Position numbers and translations under genes: made by a program. Below the pieces are notes generated by a model. That model worked only from the letters and a program-made list of their open reading frames with translations. It ran no database searches and had not been told where the DNA came from. A stretch of 5,100 bases of DNA from Nitrosopumilales archaeon (lineage in GTDB: Archaea > Thermoproteota > Nitrososphaeria > Nitrososphaerales > Nitrososphaeraceae), in NCBI GenBank assembly GCA_009665115.1, contig WJXE01000149.1, positions 1 to 5,100 of the forward strand, read 5' to 3'. Shown here piece after piece: positions 1 through 4,792 of the stretch; positions within the stretch are counted from its first letter, which is position 1, and each line of letters opens with the position of its first letter.

Positions 1-1
1 C

Positions 2-208
2 ACATCAACATCAGCGACGAATGGCAGTGGTAATGATATAGAGGGGGAGCTACAGAAAATGACAGTAAAAAGCTCAGTCGATGAGGAATTAGCAAAGTTA
101 AAGGCAGCTAATGCCAAAAAGAAAAAAAACCAACCAGAGGGGAACGAACAGCAAAACGCAGAAGACAGCAAAGGTGAGGAAGAAGAACAGCCTGTGGTTG
201 TCGAATGA
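2..208 (+). CDS. pspA: PspA/IM30-family membrane-stress protein, C-terminal fragment
   Basis: An open frame enters from the left edge and ends at TGA 206-208, giving the last 68 residues of a longer protein. Seen: a Gly/Ser/Asn-rich linker, then SSVDEELAKLKA (about fragment residues 24-35), then a low-complexity tail with a run of lysines followed by Glu/Gln-rich residues ending in VVVE. The VDEELAxLKA helix closely resembles the C-terminal end of actinobacterial and archaeal PspA proteins, which form coiled-coil assemblies on the inner face of the cytoplasmic membrane and protect it under envelope stress. The call rests on that motif plus the coupled PspAA-domain gene immediately downstream; the coiled-coil core lies outside the window. 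The charged tail is probably disordered. An unrelated coiled-coil protein cannot be fully excluded from the fragment alone. Confidence 0.72.
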   Translation, partial: TSTSATNGSGNDIEGELQKMTVKSSVDEELAKLKAANAKKKKNQPEGNEQQNAEDSKGEEEEQPVVVE

Positions 209-627
209 AAAAGGTGGGACCATCAAAGACCACGAAAAAAGGTTCAAGTGGCGGCCATCGGCACCGAGTGAGAGATCTTAAACAGAAAAGGCTCAAAAAG
301 AAGCCACTTTGGCATAATCGATCCGCGGTAAAGGATAGCAGGTATGCGATTGTTAGAGTCATCGGCCATGGTCAGTTCAAGGTAGATAATCGTACTGCCA
401 AGAAGATAAATAAGATAGATGACGAACTAATAAAAATAATTCAAACACACGAACAAGGCGAAAAAGACTTCGCTCGAAGAGTAGATGTGGTTCTTGGATT
501 AGTAAAAAAAGTTGGGCTACCCCTTGAACATAAGGAAATCGTTGAATCCGATATTATTGTGCCTGGGGCTGACATTTCTATCGAAGACGCCAAAAATATG
601 TTCAGAGGCAAAGGCTTTATGAACTGA
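205..627 (+). CDS. pspAA: PspA-associated protein with PspAA domain and basic N-terminal extension
   Basis: 140 residues. From about residue 47 to the end it matches the pattern of the PspAA domain, a small partner domain encoded beside PspA in archaea and actinobacteria: AIVRVIGHGQFKV, then a helical acidic stretch (INKIDDELIKIIQ), FARRVDVVLGLVKKVGLPL, and the ending VESDIIVPGADISIEDAKNMF followed by GKGF. Its biochemical role is not established; it is thought to modulate PspA. Residues 1-45 are a Lys/Arg/His-rich extension not part of the usual domain, likely disordered and able to bind acidic partners, nucleic acid or lipid head groups (inference). The start ATG overlaps the upstream TGA as ATGA, implying an operon and translational coupling; no in-frame ATG exists nearer the domain, so this start is favoured. 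No membrane segment is seen. Transcription probably ends at the T-rich tract just downstream. Confidence 0.8.
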   Translation: MKKVGPSKTTKKGSSGGHRHRVRDLKQKRLKKKPLWHNRSAVKDSRYAIVRVIGHGQFKVDNRTAKKINKIDDELIKIIQTHEQGEKDFARRVDVVLGLVKKVGLPLEHKEIVESDIIVPGADISIEDAKNMFRGKGFMN

Positions 628-640
628 CAAGATTTCTAAT

Positions 641-660
641 TTCCATTTTTTATATTTTTT
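641..660 (+). terminator. T-rich archaeal-type terminator after pspA-pspAA
   Basis: Fourteen bases after the pspAA stop the plus strand carries two runs of T (646-651 and 655-660) with no strong hairpin in front. Archaeal RNA polymerase commonly terminates at such oligo-T tracts, so this is the likely end of the pspA-pspAA transcript. Confidence 0.55.
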
Positions 661-1059
661 CGGTACGTCCATCTGTGTGGAATTGCTCAGAAAGATCTTC
701 TATTATCTGAACTGTCAAAATCACGTTCCCGTTCTGCCAAGTTGGTTTTCACTCTTTGAATGACTTCTGAAAGGGTATATTATGAGAAGTCCCCATTCTC
801 ACAATCAACCTGTTGTGGAATGAATTTAATAATCATCCGAATGAAACTAGAACGTAGTATATTAGATATAGACATGGCTTTCATATTTGTATTTGTCTTC
901 CCCGATTGCACGATATTCTTCCTTGAGCATTCTATACTGTCATCCGAAACTTTGTGGCAGATCTCGTGCAAAAATCCGATACCCTAATTTTCGGCGTCAC
1001 GGAGAATGTCATTGTTACTCTGTTATTGTCGGATACATCCGAGTGAACTCAAGCAAACC
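661..1059. other. Intergenic region, no convincing gene; repeated ATCCGA motif
   Basis: About 400 bases between the pspAA terminator and the promoter of the next gene. Short open frames on both strands have unlikely composition (for example a Cys/Ile/Phe-rich plus frame at 760-987 and a TTG-started minus frame at 780-971), and no family is recognisable. What stands out is the hexamer ATCCGA at 835-840, 942-947 and 974-979, and as a back-to-back pair (TCGGAT at 1029-1034, ATCCGA at 1037-1042). No tRNA or clear structured RNA was found. Confidence 0.5.
1029..1042. promoter_or_regulatory. Perfect dyad TCGGAT-AC-ATCCGA upstream of a TATA box
   Basis: Two 6-base arms separated by two bases form a perfect inverted repeat about 18 bases upstream of the TATA-like box of the 1093-1353 gene. 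That position, just upstream of the TATA/BRE region, is where archaeal activators commonly bind. The half-site occurs three further times in the preceding 200 bases. Function is inferred; a dyad this short can also arise by chance. Confidence 0.35.
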
Positions 1060-1068
1060 CTTAAAAAG
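1060..1068 (+). promoter_or_regulatory. TATA-like box (CTTAAAAAG) for the 86-residue gene
   Basis: An A/T-rich box centred near 1064 lies about 29 bases before ATG 1093, the distance expected in archaea between the TATA box and a transcription start at or next to the start codon. This implies a leaderless or nearly leaderless mRNA and supports ATG 1093 over the upstream in-frame ATG at 1006. Confidence 0.55.
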
Positions 1069-1092
1069 ATTGAATTAATATATTTTAATGCC

Positions 1093-1353
1093 ATGACAAT
1101 GCCAAAAGGATTCGGTTCAAAAAGTGGAAACACAGGGAAGAGAAGTTTTAATGAGTGGTGGGAAAATGTTCCCTCTGATTTGAGACAGAAGGCACGGAAG
1201 GGTGATGAACAAAATAAGCCTTTGCTGAATCAAGTTAATTACGTTCTTTTGCATCTTGGTCTAGCCGGGAAGCACGATGCAAAACCGACGCACGAGGAAC
1301 TTAAAGACTGGCTGCATAGTGGCCAGGTCGACGTTCTGCGGATGAACAAGTGA
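1093..1353 (+). CDS. Small hydrophilic protein of unknown function
   Basis: I do not recognise this family. From ATG 1093 it encodes 86 residues (84 from the alternative ATG at 1099). Seen: a Gly/Ser/Lys-rich start (MPKGFGSKSGNTGKR), a tryptophan pair in FNEWWENVP, a basic segment (DLRQKARKGDEQNK), a hydrophobic probable helix (LLNQVNYVLLHLGL), then HEELKDWLHSGQVDVL. There is no signal peptide or membrane segment and no cysteine, so a soluble cytoplasmic protein is likely. The open frame extends upstream to ATG 1006, but that part is Cys/Ile/Leu-rich with little resemblance to the rest, and the TATA-like box at 1060-1068 places transcription start near 1093. It stands alone, with its own promoter and T-rich terminator. 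The helical, charged C-terminal half could be a protein- or nucleic-acid-binding module, but nothing in the sequence fixes this. Confidence 0.72.
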   Translation: MTMPKGFGSKSGNTGKRSFNEWWENVPSDLRQKARKGDEQNKPLLNQVNYVLLHLGLAGKHDAKPTHEELKDWLHSGQVDVLRMNK

Positions 1354-1365
1354 GCGTGCCACCAC

Positions 1366-1380
1366 TCTTCTTATTTTTCT
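1366..1380 (+). terminator. T-rich terminator after the small orphan gene
   Basis: A pyrimidine tract with five consecutive T at 1374-1378 begins 12 bases after the stop codon and is followed by the short palindrome TTCTTAAGAA (1377-1386). This fits an archaeal oligo-T termination site between this gene and the convergent minus-strand gene. Confidence 0.45.
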
Positions 1381-1481
1381 TAAGAATGAGGGGATGAGTA
1401 CGGTTATTTTATACCTGGGAAACTAGGTACGACACACAAGGGCATCAAATTTCGTTGATATGAATCATTTTCGTAAATTCA

Positions 1482-1934
1482 CTAATGCTGGACTGTGTCC
1501 ATAGCGTTCTTCCAAGATGTGACTTTTAATGGCTGTATTTTGATACATGACTCCCCCATCCCTAGGCTTTTATATTGAGGATATTTTGTGATTAGCATCT
1601 TATGAATCTCTTTTAAGAGCGCTATTTGGTCTTTATTTTCAATTATCCCTGCTTGTCCCATGATCATGATAAACCACAGCTTTTCCCAAGCTTCGGTATA
1701 CTTATCTATAATCAAAGCTACTTTGGCGTTTTTTTCTATGTTTTTAACCCTTCTGAGCTCTCCGGGAGTCACAGTTTTTGTCTTCCTGTCTAGAGGGATA
1801 AAAAAATATGCGCCATCGAAAACAAATACAACTGGGATTACATAAGGCTGATTATAGCAATCTACTGTAGCGAGTCTGGCTACGCGCGCTCGAGTTATTA
1901 TGTCCTTAGCACGTCTGTCAATCAAAGTGCCCAA
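1482..1934 (-). CDS. PPOX-class split-barrel protein, probable F420- or flavin-dependent oxidoreductase
   Basis: 150 residues, the usual size of single-domain pyridoxamine-5'-phosphate-oxidase-like split beta-barrels. Features in order: RVARLATVD (17-25), PYVIPVVFVFDG (30-41), the phosphate/cofactor-contact region LDRKTKTVTPGELRRVKNI (48-66), VALIIDKYTEAWEKLWFI (72-89) and ITKYPQYKSL, with GESCIKIQPLKVTSWKN near the C-terminus. This succession, especially the D-x-Y...W-x-x-LW and RYPQY-like motifs, matches the PPOX-class probable F420-dependent family (Rv0121-like, TIGR03668). Members bind reduced F420 or FMN and reduce small molecules in the cytoplasm; the substrate here cannot be told. The start is TTG: there is no ATG, an in-frame stop lies 15 codons upstream, and a TATA-like box sits about 27 bases before it. 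It is divergent from the winged-helix gene and may be its regulatory target (inference). Confidence 0.85.
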   Translation of the reverse strand: MGTLIDRRAKDIITRARVARLATVDCYNQPYVIPVVFVFDGAYFFIPLDRKTKTVTPGELRRVKNIEKNAKVALIIDKYTEAWEKLWFIMIMGQAGIIENKDQIALLKEIHKMLITKYPQYKSLGMGESCIKIQPLKVTSWKNAMDTVQH

Positions 1935-1956
1935 ATTATAAGAAAAAAGGCACGAA

Positions 1957-1965
1957 GATATTTAA
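1957..1965 (-). promoter_or_regulatory. TATA-like box for the PPOX gene
   Basis: Read on the minus strand this is TTAAATATC after a G. Its centre (1961) is 27 bases upstream of the TTG start at 1934, the archaeal spacing for initiation at the start codon. It therefore supports the TTG start and a leaderless transcript. Confidence 0.55.
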
Positions 1966-1990
1966 CAATTGAAAATAAATGGTCACAAAG

Positions 1991-2010
1991 TAGTTAGAAT
2001 CACCTAACTA
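1991..2010. promoter_or_regulatory. Candidate operator: inverted repeat TAGTTAG-N6-CTAACTA
   Basis: Perfect 7-base arms (1991-1997 and 2004-2010) are separated by six bases, in the gap between the two divergent TATA boxes. The right arm is embedded in CACCTAAC, and CACCTAA recurs at 2028-2034, touching the winged-helix TATA box, while the inverted form TTAGGT is at 2060-2065 beside its start codon. The placement suggests a site for a regulator of both genes, most simply the winged-helix protein itself. Binding is inferred. Confidence 0.45.
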
Positions 2011-2034
2011 AGTTTTCGAGTTCTTACCACCTAA

Positions 2035-2042
2035 TTTATATT
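2035..2042 (+). promoter_or_regulatory. TATA box (TTTATATT) for the winged-helix gene
   Basis: A good archaeal TATA element centred near 2038.5, about 29 bases before GTG 2068, predicting transcription start within a few bases of the start codon. It is flanked by ACCTAA (2029-2034) and TTAGGT (2060-2065), so a bound regulator could block TBP or polymerase. Confidence 0.6.
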
Positions 2043-2067
2043 CAGATCGTGGTGAATTGTTAGGTAA

Positions 2068-2817
2068 GTGGAAAAGATATCAGAGACGGATAGCACGTGT
2101 GTTTCGACAAAGACAGGAGAAAATAATCCTTCGCGAGTTACAGAATTTCAAGATCGCAAAGACGTGTGGTTGTCTACGGTTGAGATATCTAAAAATTTGG
2201 CACTTGATGCACAGACCCAAACGACTGGCGAGTTGTCGTTCATAAGAGATTTCCGTAACAATGACAACAAAATTCTTTCATTGCTAAACCAACACACAGG
2301 CTCTTACTATTCCTTCAAAGGGTTAATGCGAAAGCTAAATCTTCACCAACAGAGCCTCGCACGAGCATTAAACAGACTTGAGGAACTTGGATTAATCCAG
2401 AGATCCGTTAACGGCTACAAGCTGAACAAAAACGAACAGACGAGCGCAAAGGGTATGGCCATGCCTGACAGACTAAAACGAAGCGAGTACAAACAGCTAC
2501 TTCAATTATACATTCCAACAGGTATAAAGACAGAGGAGATTGTACAGGCGCTAAACGGCAGGTGGTTTAGTCGAATTAGGTGGATAGGGTTAATGGAAAG
2601 CGAAATCGGTTACATGTTGCAATGGATAAATGAAGGTGACACTTTTCAGATCAACGTCAGAATAATATGGGACCATCTAATTATAGAGACAAATGCACTT
2701 TCAGATGAAGATAAAATTGAAGCAATGGTTGGTTCATGCAAAATTTTTGAACAGATTACAAAGCTACTCCAAGATCACCGCGTCAAAGCCTTAAATTCTG
2801 TGCGTTTTGTCGCGTAA
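2068..2817 (+). CDS. Winged helix-turn-helix transcriptional regulator with uncharacterised C-terminal domain
   Basis: 249 residues. Residues 1-60 are polar and probably flexible. Residues 65-119 form a winged HTH: NDNKILSLLNQHTGSYYSFKGLMRKLNLHQQ..., with the recognition-helix region HQQSLARALNRLEELGLI (93-110) and a wing ending in GYKL. This resembles MarR/ArsR-like DNA-binding domains frequent in Thaumarchaeota. Residues about 125-245 form a second alpha/beta-looking domain (WFSRIRWIGLMESEIGYML..., FQINVRIIWDHLIIETNALS, then a helical KIEAMVGSCKIFEQITKLL end) that could sense a ligand or dimerise; I do not recognise it. There is no membrane segment. The start is GTG 2068: a TAA codon lies directly before it in frame and a TATA box lies about 29 bases upstream. 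A GGTGA at 2051-2055 is SD-like but would probably fall outside the mRNA. It is divergent from the PPOX gene and probably autoregulated through the ACCTAA elements (inference). Confidence 0.8.
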   Translation: MEKISETDSTCVSTKTGENNPSRVTEFQDRKDVWLSTVEISKNLALDAQTQTTGELSFIRDFRNNDNKILSLLNQHTGSYYSFKGLMRKLNLHQQSLARALNRLEELGLIQRSVNGYKLNKNEQTSAKGMAMPDRLKRSEYKQLLQLYIPTGIKTEEIVQALNGRWFSRIRWIGLMESEIGYMLQWINEGDTFQINVRIIWDHLIIETNALSDEDKIEAMVGSCKIFEQITKLLQDHRVKALNSVRFVA

Positions 2818-2860
2818 TACCAAAGACTGTGATCATCTGCTCAGAACAATTAACGACATA

Positions 2861-2891
2861 ACCATATGGTCCTGATGTCCGACTTAAGTCG
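2861..2891. repeat. Two short perfect palindromes two helical turns apart
   Basis: ACCATATGGT (2861-2870) and CGACTTAAGTCG (2880-2891) are perfect palindromes with centres exactly 20 bases apart. Individually each is within chance expectation for a 5-kb window; the spacing would suit dimeric protein binding on one DNA face. No promoter is visible beside them. Confidence 0.3.
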
Positions 2892-3051
2892 ATGGTTAGA
2901 GATCTGTTTGCACTTTCCATGTCTGCAATATTTTGTAAGTAGAATGCCTGCATCTGCCATTCGATACTAGGATTCAACGTACCATTTCTTTTCCATCTTG
3001 TAGATTAACTTTCATCAGGCCCATCCCTCGTATAGCGTAACGTGGAACGCT

Positions 3052-3093
3052 TGACGGGTTTGTCCGCGTTTCTCGCGAGGCCTAATCCTGTCA
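3052..3093 (+). other. GC-richer stem-loop, possible structured RNA segment
   Basis: TGACGGG (3052-3058) can pair with CCTGTCA (3087-3093) through seven base pairs, one of them G-U, enclosing a smaller CGCG stem (3065-3068 with 3074-3077) and a five-base loop. The patch is richer in G+C than its surroundings, as is common for structured RNA in an AT-leaning genome. Without conservation data a chance fold is possible, and no convincing promoter is seen. Confidence 0.25.
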
Positions 3094-3156
3094 GAATGCG
3101 AAATTGAAGACTTCAATCCCCACTCGGACTCGCATAGATCTCGGACGCATTTTACA

Positions 3157-3173
3157 AGACAAAGTCTGTTTTT
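3157..3173 (+). terminator. Short hairpin followed by T5
   Basis: AGAC-AAA-GTCT (3157-3167) is followed within one base by five T (3169-3173). This could terminate a small transcript from the structured segment upstream or read-through from the regulator gene. The four-pair stem is weak, so the call is tentative. Confidence 0.3.
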
Positions 3174-3190
3174 ACTACCATCATATACTC

Positions 3191-3218
3191 GGATTTAAGA
3201 AGAATTGTACTTAAATCC
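3191..3218. repeat. Inverted repeat, 9-bp perfect arms
   Basis: GGATTTAAG (3191-3199) and CTTAAATCC (3210-3218) are perfect complements with a ten-base spacer. It lies about 200 bases upstream of the kinase start and four bases before a second 9-bp inverted repeat, so it could be an operator or an RNA hairpin. Confidence 0.45.
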
Positions 3219-3222
3219 AGCT

Positions 3223-3252
3223 CGTCAAAATAAAAATTAGAAAATTTTGACG
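3223..3252. repeat. Second inverted repeat, 9-bp perfect arms
   Basis: CGTCAAAAT (3223-3231) and ATTTTGACG (3244-3252) are perfect complements with a 12-base A-rich spacer. The arms differ from those of the neighbouring repeat, so this is not a duplication. As RNA it would form an A/U-rich stem; as DNA it could bind a dimeric protein. Confidence 0.45.
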
Positions 3253-3378
3253 GATTGATAATGCAGCAAACCATTTGATCCGGAAATAATTAGAATTAAT
3301 TAGTCTGCATATTCACATCCAAAAATCACTCTTCATTGCCTTTGCATTTTAGCTATGAACACTCCAACGGATTCGCAA

Positions 3379-3387
3379 GGTTTATTC
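3379..3387 (+). promoter_or_regulatory. TATA-like box (GGTTTATTC) for pgk
   Basis: Its centre near 3383 is about 34 bases before TTG 3417, predicting transcription start near 3410 and a leader of a few bases. A stronger-looking TATAAAG at 3397-3403 is too close to the start codon: it would initiate inside the gene and remove a conserved N-terminal segment. The choice between them needs transcript-start data. Confidence 0.4.
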
Positions 3388-3416
3388 TGCTACTCCTATA
3401 AAGCAGGGTTACTGAA

Positions 3417-4610
3417 TTGCTGAAAGTTATCTCAGACTTGGAGGATTCAGAGCTAGACGGTAAGAGGGTGTTGATTAGGGTCGATTATAATGTCAGCGTG
3501 AACAGTGGCTCTGTGGGGGAAGACTTTAGAATCCGTATGACCATCCCCACAATTGAATACCTGACCAAACGTCGTTCCAAAATAGTTCTAGTTTCTCATC
3601 TCGGTAGGCCGACCGACCGTCAGCCTCAGTACTCATTGGCCCCAGTAGCGAAGAGGTTGTCAGAAATGATGGGGAAATCAAAGGTTAAATTCACCTCTAG
3701 CAACATAGGCAAAAATGTTCGTCAAGAGATAGATAGCATGGAAAAAGGAGATGTTCTACTATTAGAGAATCTACGTTTCTACAAGGAGGAAGAATCGAAC
3801 GATCCGGAATTTTCAAAAGAGCTCGCTTCATTGGCAGATATATATGTAAATGACGCCTTCAGTACTTCACATCGCAAACATGCTTCTACTTATGGCGCGC
3901 CGAGATTGTTCGATGTCAGATTGGCAGGATTCAACTTAAGGAAAGAGGTGGAATATCTCTCTATGATAAAGGATAACCCATCCAAGCCATTCATCGTGGT
4001 TCTTGGTGGGGTCAAAATCAACGACAAAATAGGTGCATTAGAAAATCTGCTTCCCAAGGCCGACAGAGTATTGTTAGGGGGAGCGGCGGCGTATACCTTT
4101 CTCAAAGCGAAAGGTGTGAATACGGCCAATTCGCTGATTGATTCTGAACACTTGGTTTGGGTAACAAAAGCTCTCTCGATATTTGGTGATAAAATAATGC
4201 TGCCGACAGATCACGTAATTTCTTCAAGCGCGGATAACGGCTACGCTGCGATGGTGAAAGGGGATATTCCAGACGGGATGATAGGATTTGATATCGGTAA
4301 CGAAACAATCCAGCGTTATTCTTCTGAGGTTGGTGGGAGAGGATCAGGTACTGTATTCTGGAACGGCCCTATGGGTTTATTTGAAATCGGTCTTTTTGCG
4401 AATGGAACTACAAACATTGCAAAAAGCATGGCGTTAGCTTATTGGCGTGGATCAAAAACTCTGGTAGGCGGAGGAGACACTCTAGAAGCGATGAAGAGGG
4501 CTGGGGTATCGGAGGGTGAAGTTAGTCACGTGTCAACAGGGGGCGGAGCCAGTCTGAAATACTTGGCCGGAGACGAAATGCCTGGGCTAGCTGTCCTGAC
4601 TGACGAATAA
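3417..4610 (+). CDS. pgk: Phosphoglycerate kinase
   Basis: 397 residues, full family length. The enzyme reversibly transfers phosphate between 1,3-bisphosphoglycerate/ADP and 3-phosphoglycerate/ATP in the cytoplasm; in an autotrophic thaumarchaeon it would mainly serve gluconeogenesis. N-lobe substrate motifs: RVDYN (21-25), RIR (38-40), HLGRP (61-65), ENLRF (117-121), VNDAF (144-148) and SHRKHAS (151-157). C-lobe nucleotide motifs: LGGVKINDKIG (196-206, with Lys200), GGAAAYTFLKA (221-231), WNGPMGLFE (315-323), GGGDT (351-355) and STGGGASLKYL (373-383). All expected catalytic and binding residues look present; mild departures are GGVKIND for the usual GGAKVSD and GGAAA for GGGMA. The start is TTG, since an in-frame TAA lies six codons upstream (3399-3401) and a later start would cut the conserved ISDLEDSELDGKRV segment. 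Downstream, after 182 bases, lies a phosphatase of mannosylglycerate synthesis, a pathway that consumes 3-phosphoglycerate. Confidence 0.97.
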   Translation: MLKVISDLEDSELDGKRVLIRVDYNVSVNSGSVGEDFRIRMTIPTIEYLTKRRSKIVLVSHLGRPTDRQPQYSLAPVAKRLSEMMGKSKVKFTSSNIGKNVRQEIDSMEKGDVLLLENLRFYKEEESNDPEFSKELASLADIYVNDAFSTSHRKHASTYGAPRLFDVRLAGFNLRKEVEYLSMIKDNPSKPFIVVLGGVKINDKIGALENLLPKADRVLLGGAAAYTFLKAKGVNTANSLIDSEHLVWVTKALSIFGDKIMLPTDHVISSSADNGYAAMVKGDIPDGMIGFDIGNETIQRYSSEVGGRGSGTVFWNGPMGLFEIGLFANGTTNIAKSMALAYWRGSKTLVGGGDTLEAMKRAGVSEGEVSHVSTGGGASLKYLAGDEMPGLAVLTDE

Positions 4611-4792
4611 CTCCTATATCGTAGTGGCACTTTCAACATCGACGTGTAAAACCCTCTTATATGATAATCTATATCCCCACACAAAAGAAGTCAGTAGAAG
4701 CGATGAAGGATAGTTGCTGAAGATGTAATATCCATTTTTGGTGGATGCTCTGATCGATACCTTAACAAATTGAATCGGTTCATGTATATTTG
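4611..4792. other. Gap between pgk and the phosphatase, with a small hairpin
   Basis: No open frame of note. ATCCA (4730-4734) can pair with TGGAT (4742-4746) around a T-rich loop that includes T5 at 4735-4739, which might end the pgk transcript. C/D-box-like signals (GCGATGA at 4700-4706, CTGA at 4717-4720 and 4750-4753) are also present but degenerate. A weak TATA-like CTTAACAAAT (4761-4770) lies about 28 bases before TTG 4793, so the phosphatase may have its own promoter. Confidence 0.35.

Larger units (their letters stand above)
2818..3378. other. Long intergenic region rich in dyads, no secure gene
   Basis: About 560 bases separate the regulator from the kinase promoter. Contents from left to right: palindromes at 2861-2870 and 2880-2891; a weak minus-strand frame (2783-2977) with a second frame abutting it (2974-3024); a GC-richer foldable segment at 3052-3093; an odd-length palindrome at 3103-3117; a direct repeat CTCGGAC (3123-3129, 3140-3146); a short hairpin with T-run at 3157-3173; two 9-base inverted repeats at 3191-3252; and a TAATTA pair spaced ten bases at 3287-3302. 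No tRNA, rRNA or transposase signature was found. Confidence 0.5.

Noticed and set aside
108..362. Minus-strand open frame of 84 codons opposite pspAA
   Set aside because: Leu/Phe/Ser/Cys-rich product lying opposite the well-supported PspA and PspAA frames; a shadow of their codon pattern.
780..971. Minus-strand frame of 63 codons starting with TTG
   Set aside because: More charged and slightly more protein-like than its neighbours, but no recognisable motif and no clear TATA box before the TTG.
760..987. Plus-strand open frame of 75 codons in the gap after pspAA
   Set aside because: Composition rich in Ile, Phe, Ser and Cys, no family resemblance and no promoter at the expected distance; overlapping frames on the other strand are equally open.
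1006..1092. N-terminal extension of the small orphan gene from ATG 1006
   Set aside because: The extension would run through the dyad and TATA-like box, is Cys/Leu/Ile-rich unlike the rest of the protein, and ATG 1093 has correct promoter spacing.
1412..1429. TACCT/AGGTA inverted repeat between the convergent genes
   Set aside because: Five-base arms with an eight-base spacer are common by chance, and no T-run follows on either strand to support a terminator.
2057..2245. Plus-strand Arg-rich frame of 62 codons overlapping the regulator's start
   Set aside because: Overlaps the winged-helix frame in another phase, has no recognisable motif, and its start lies before the predicted transcription start.
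3095..3135. TTCAATCC resembling a tRNA T-loop
   Set aside because: The flanking five bases on each side do not pair as a T-stem, and no anticodon or acceptor stem could be placed.
2818..3416. Miniature transposon or CRISPR remnant suggested by the many repeats
   Set aside because: The inverted repeats are unrelated to each other, no terminal repeat pair with target duplication was found, and there is no regular repeat-spacer pattern.
3890..4308. Two minus-strand open frames inside pgk
   Set aside because: Both lie wholly opposite a full-length, motif-complete phosphoglycerate kinase and resemble nothing known.
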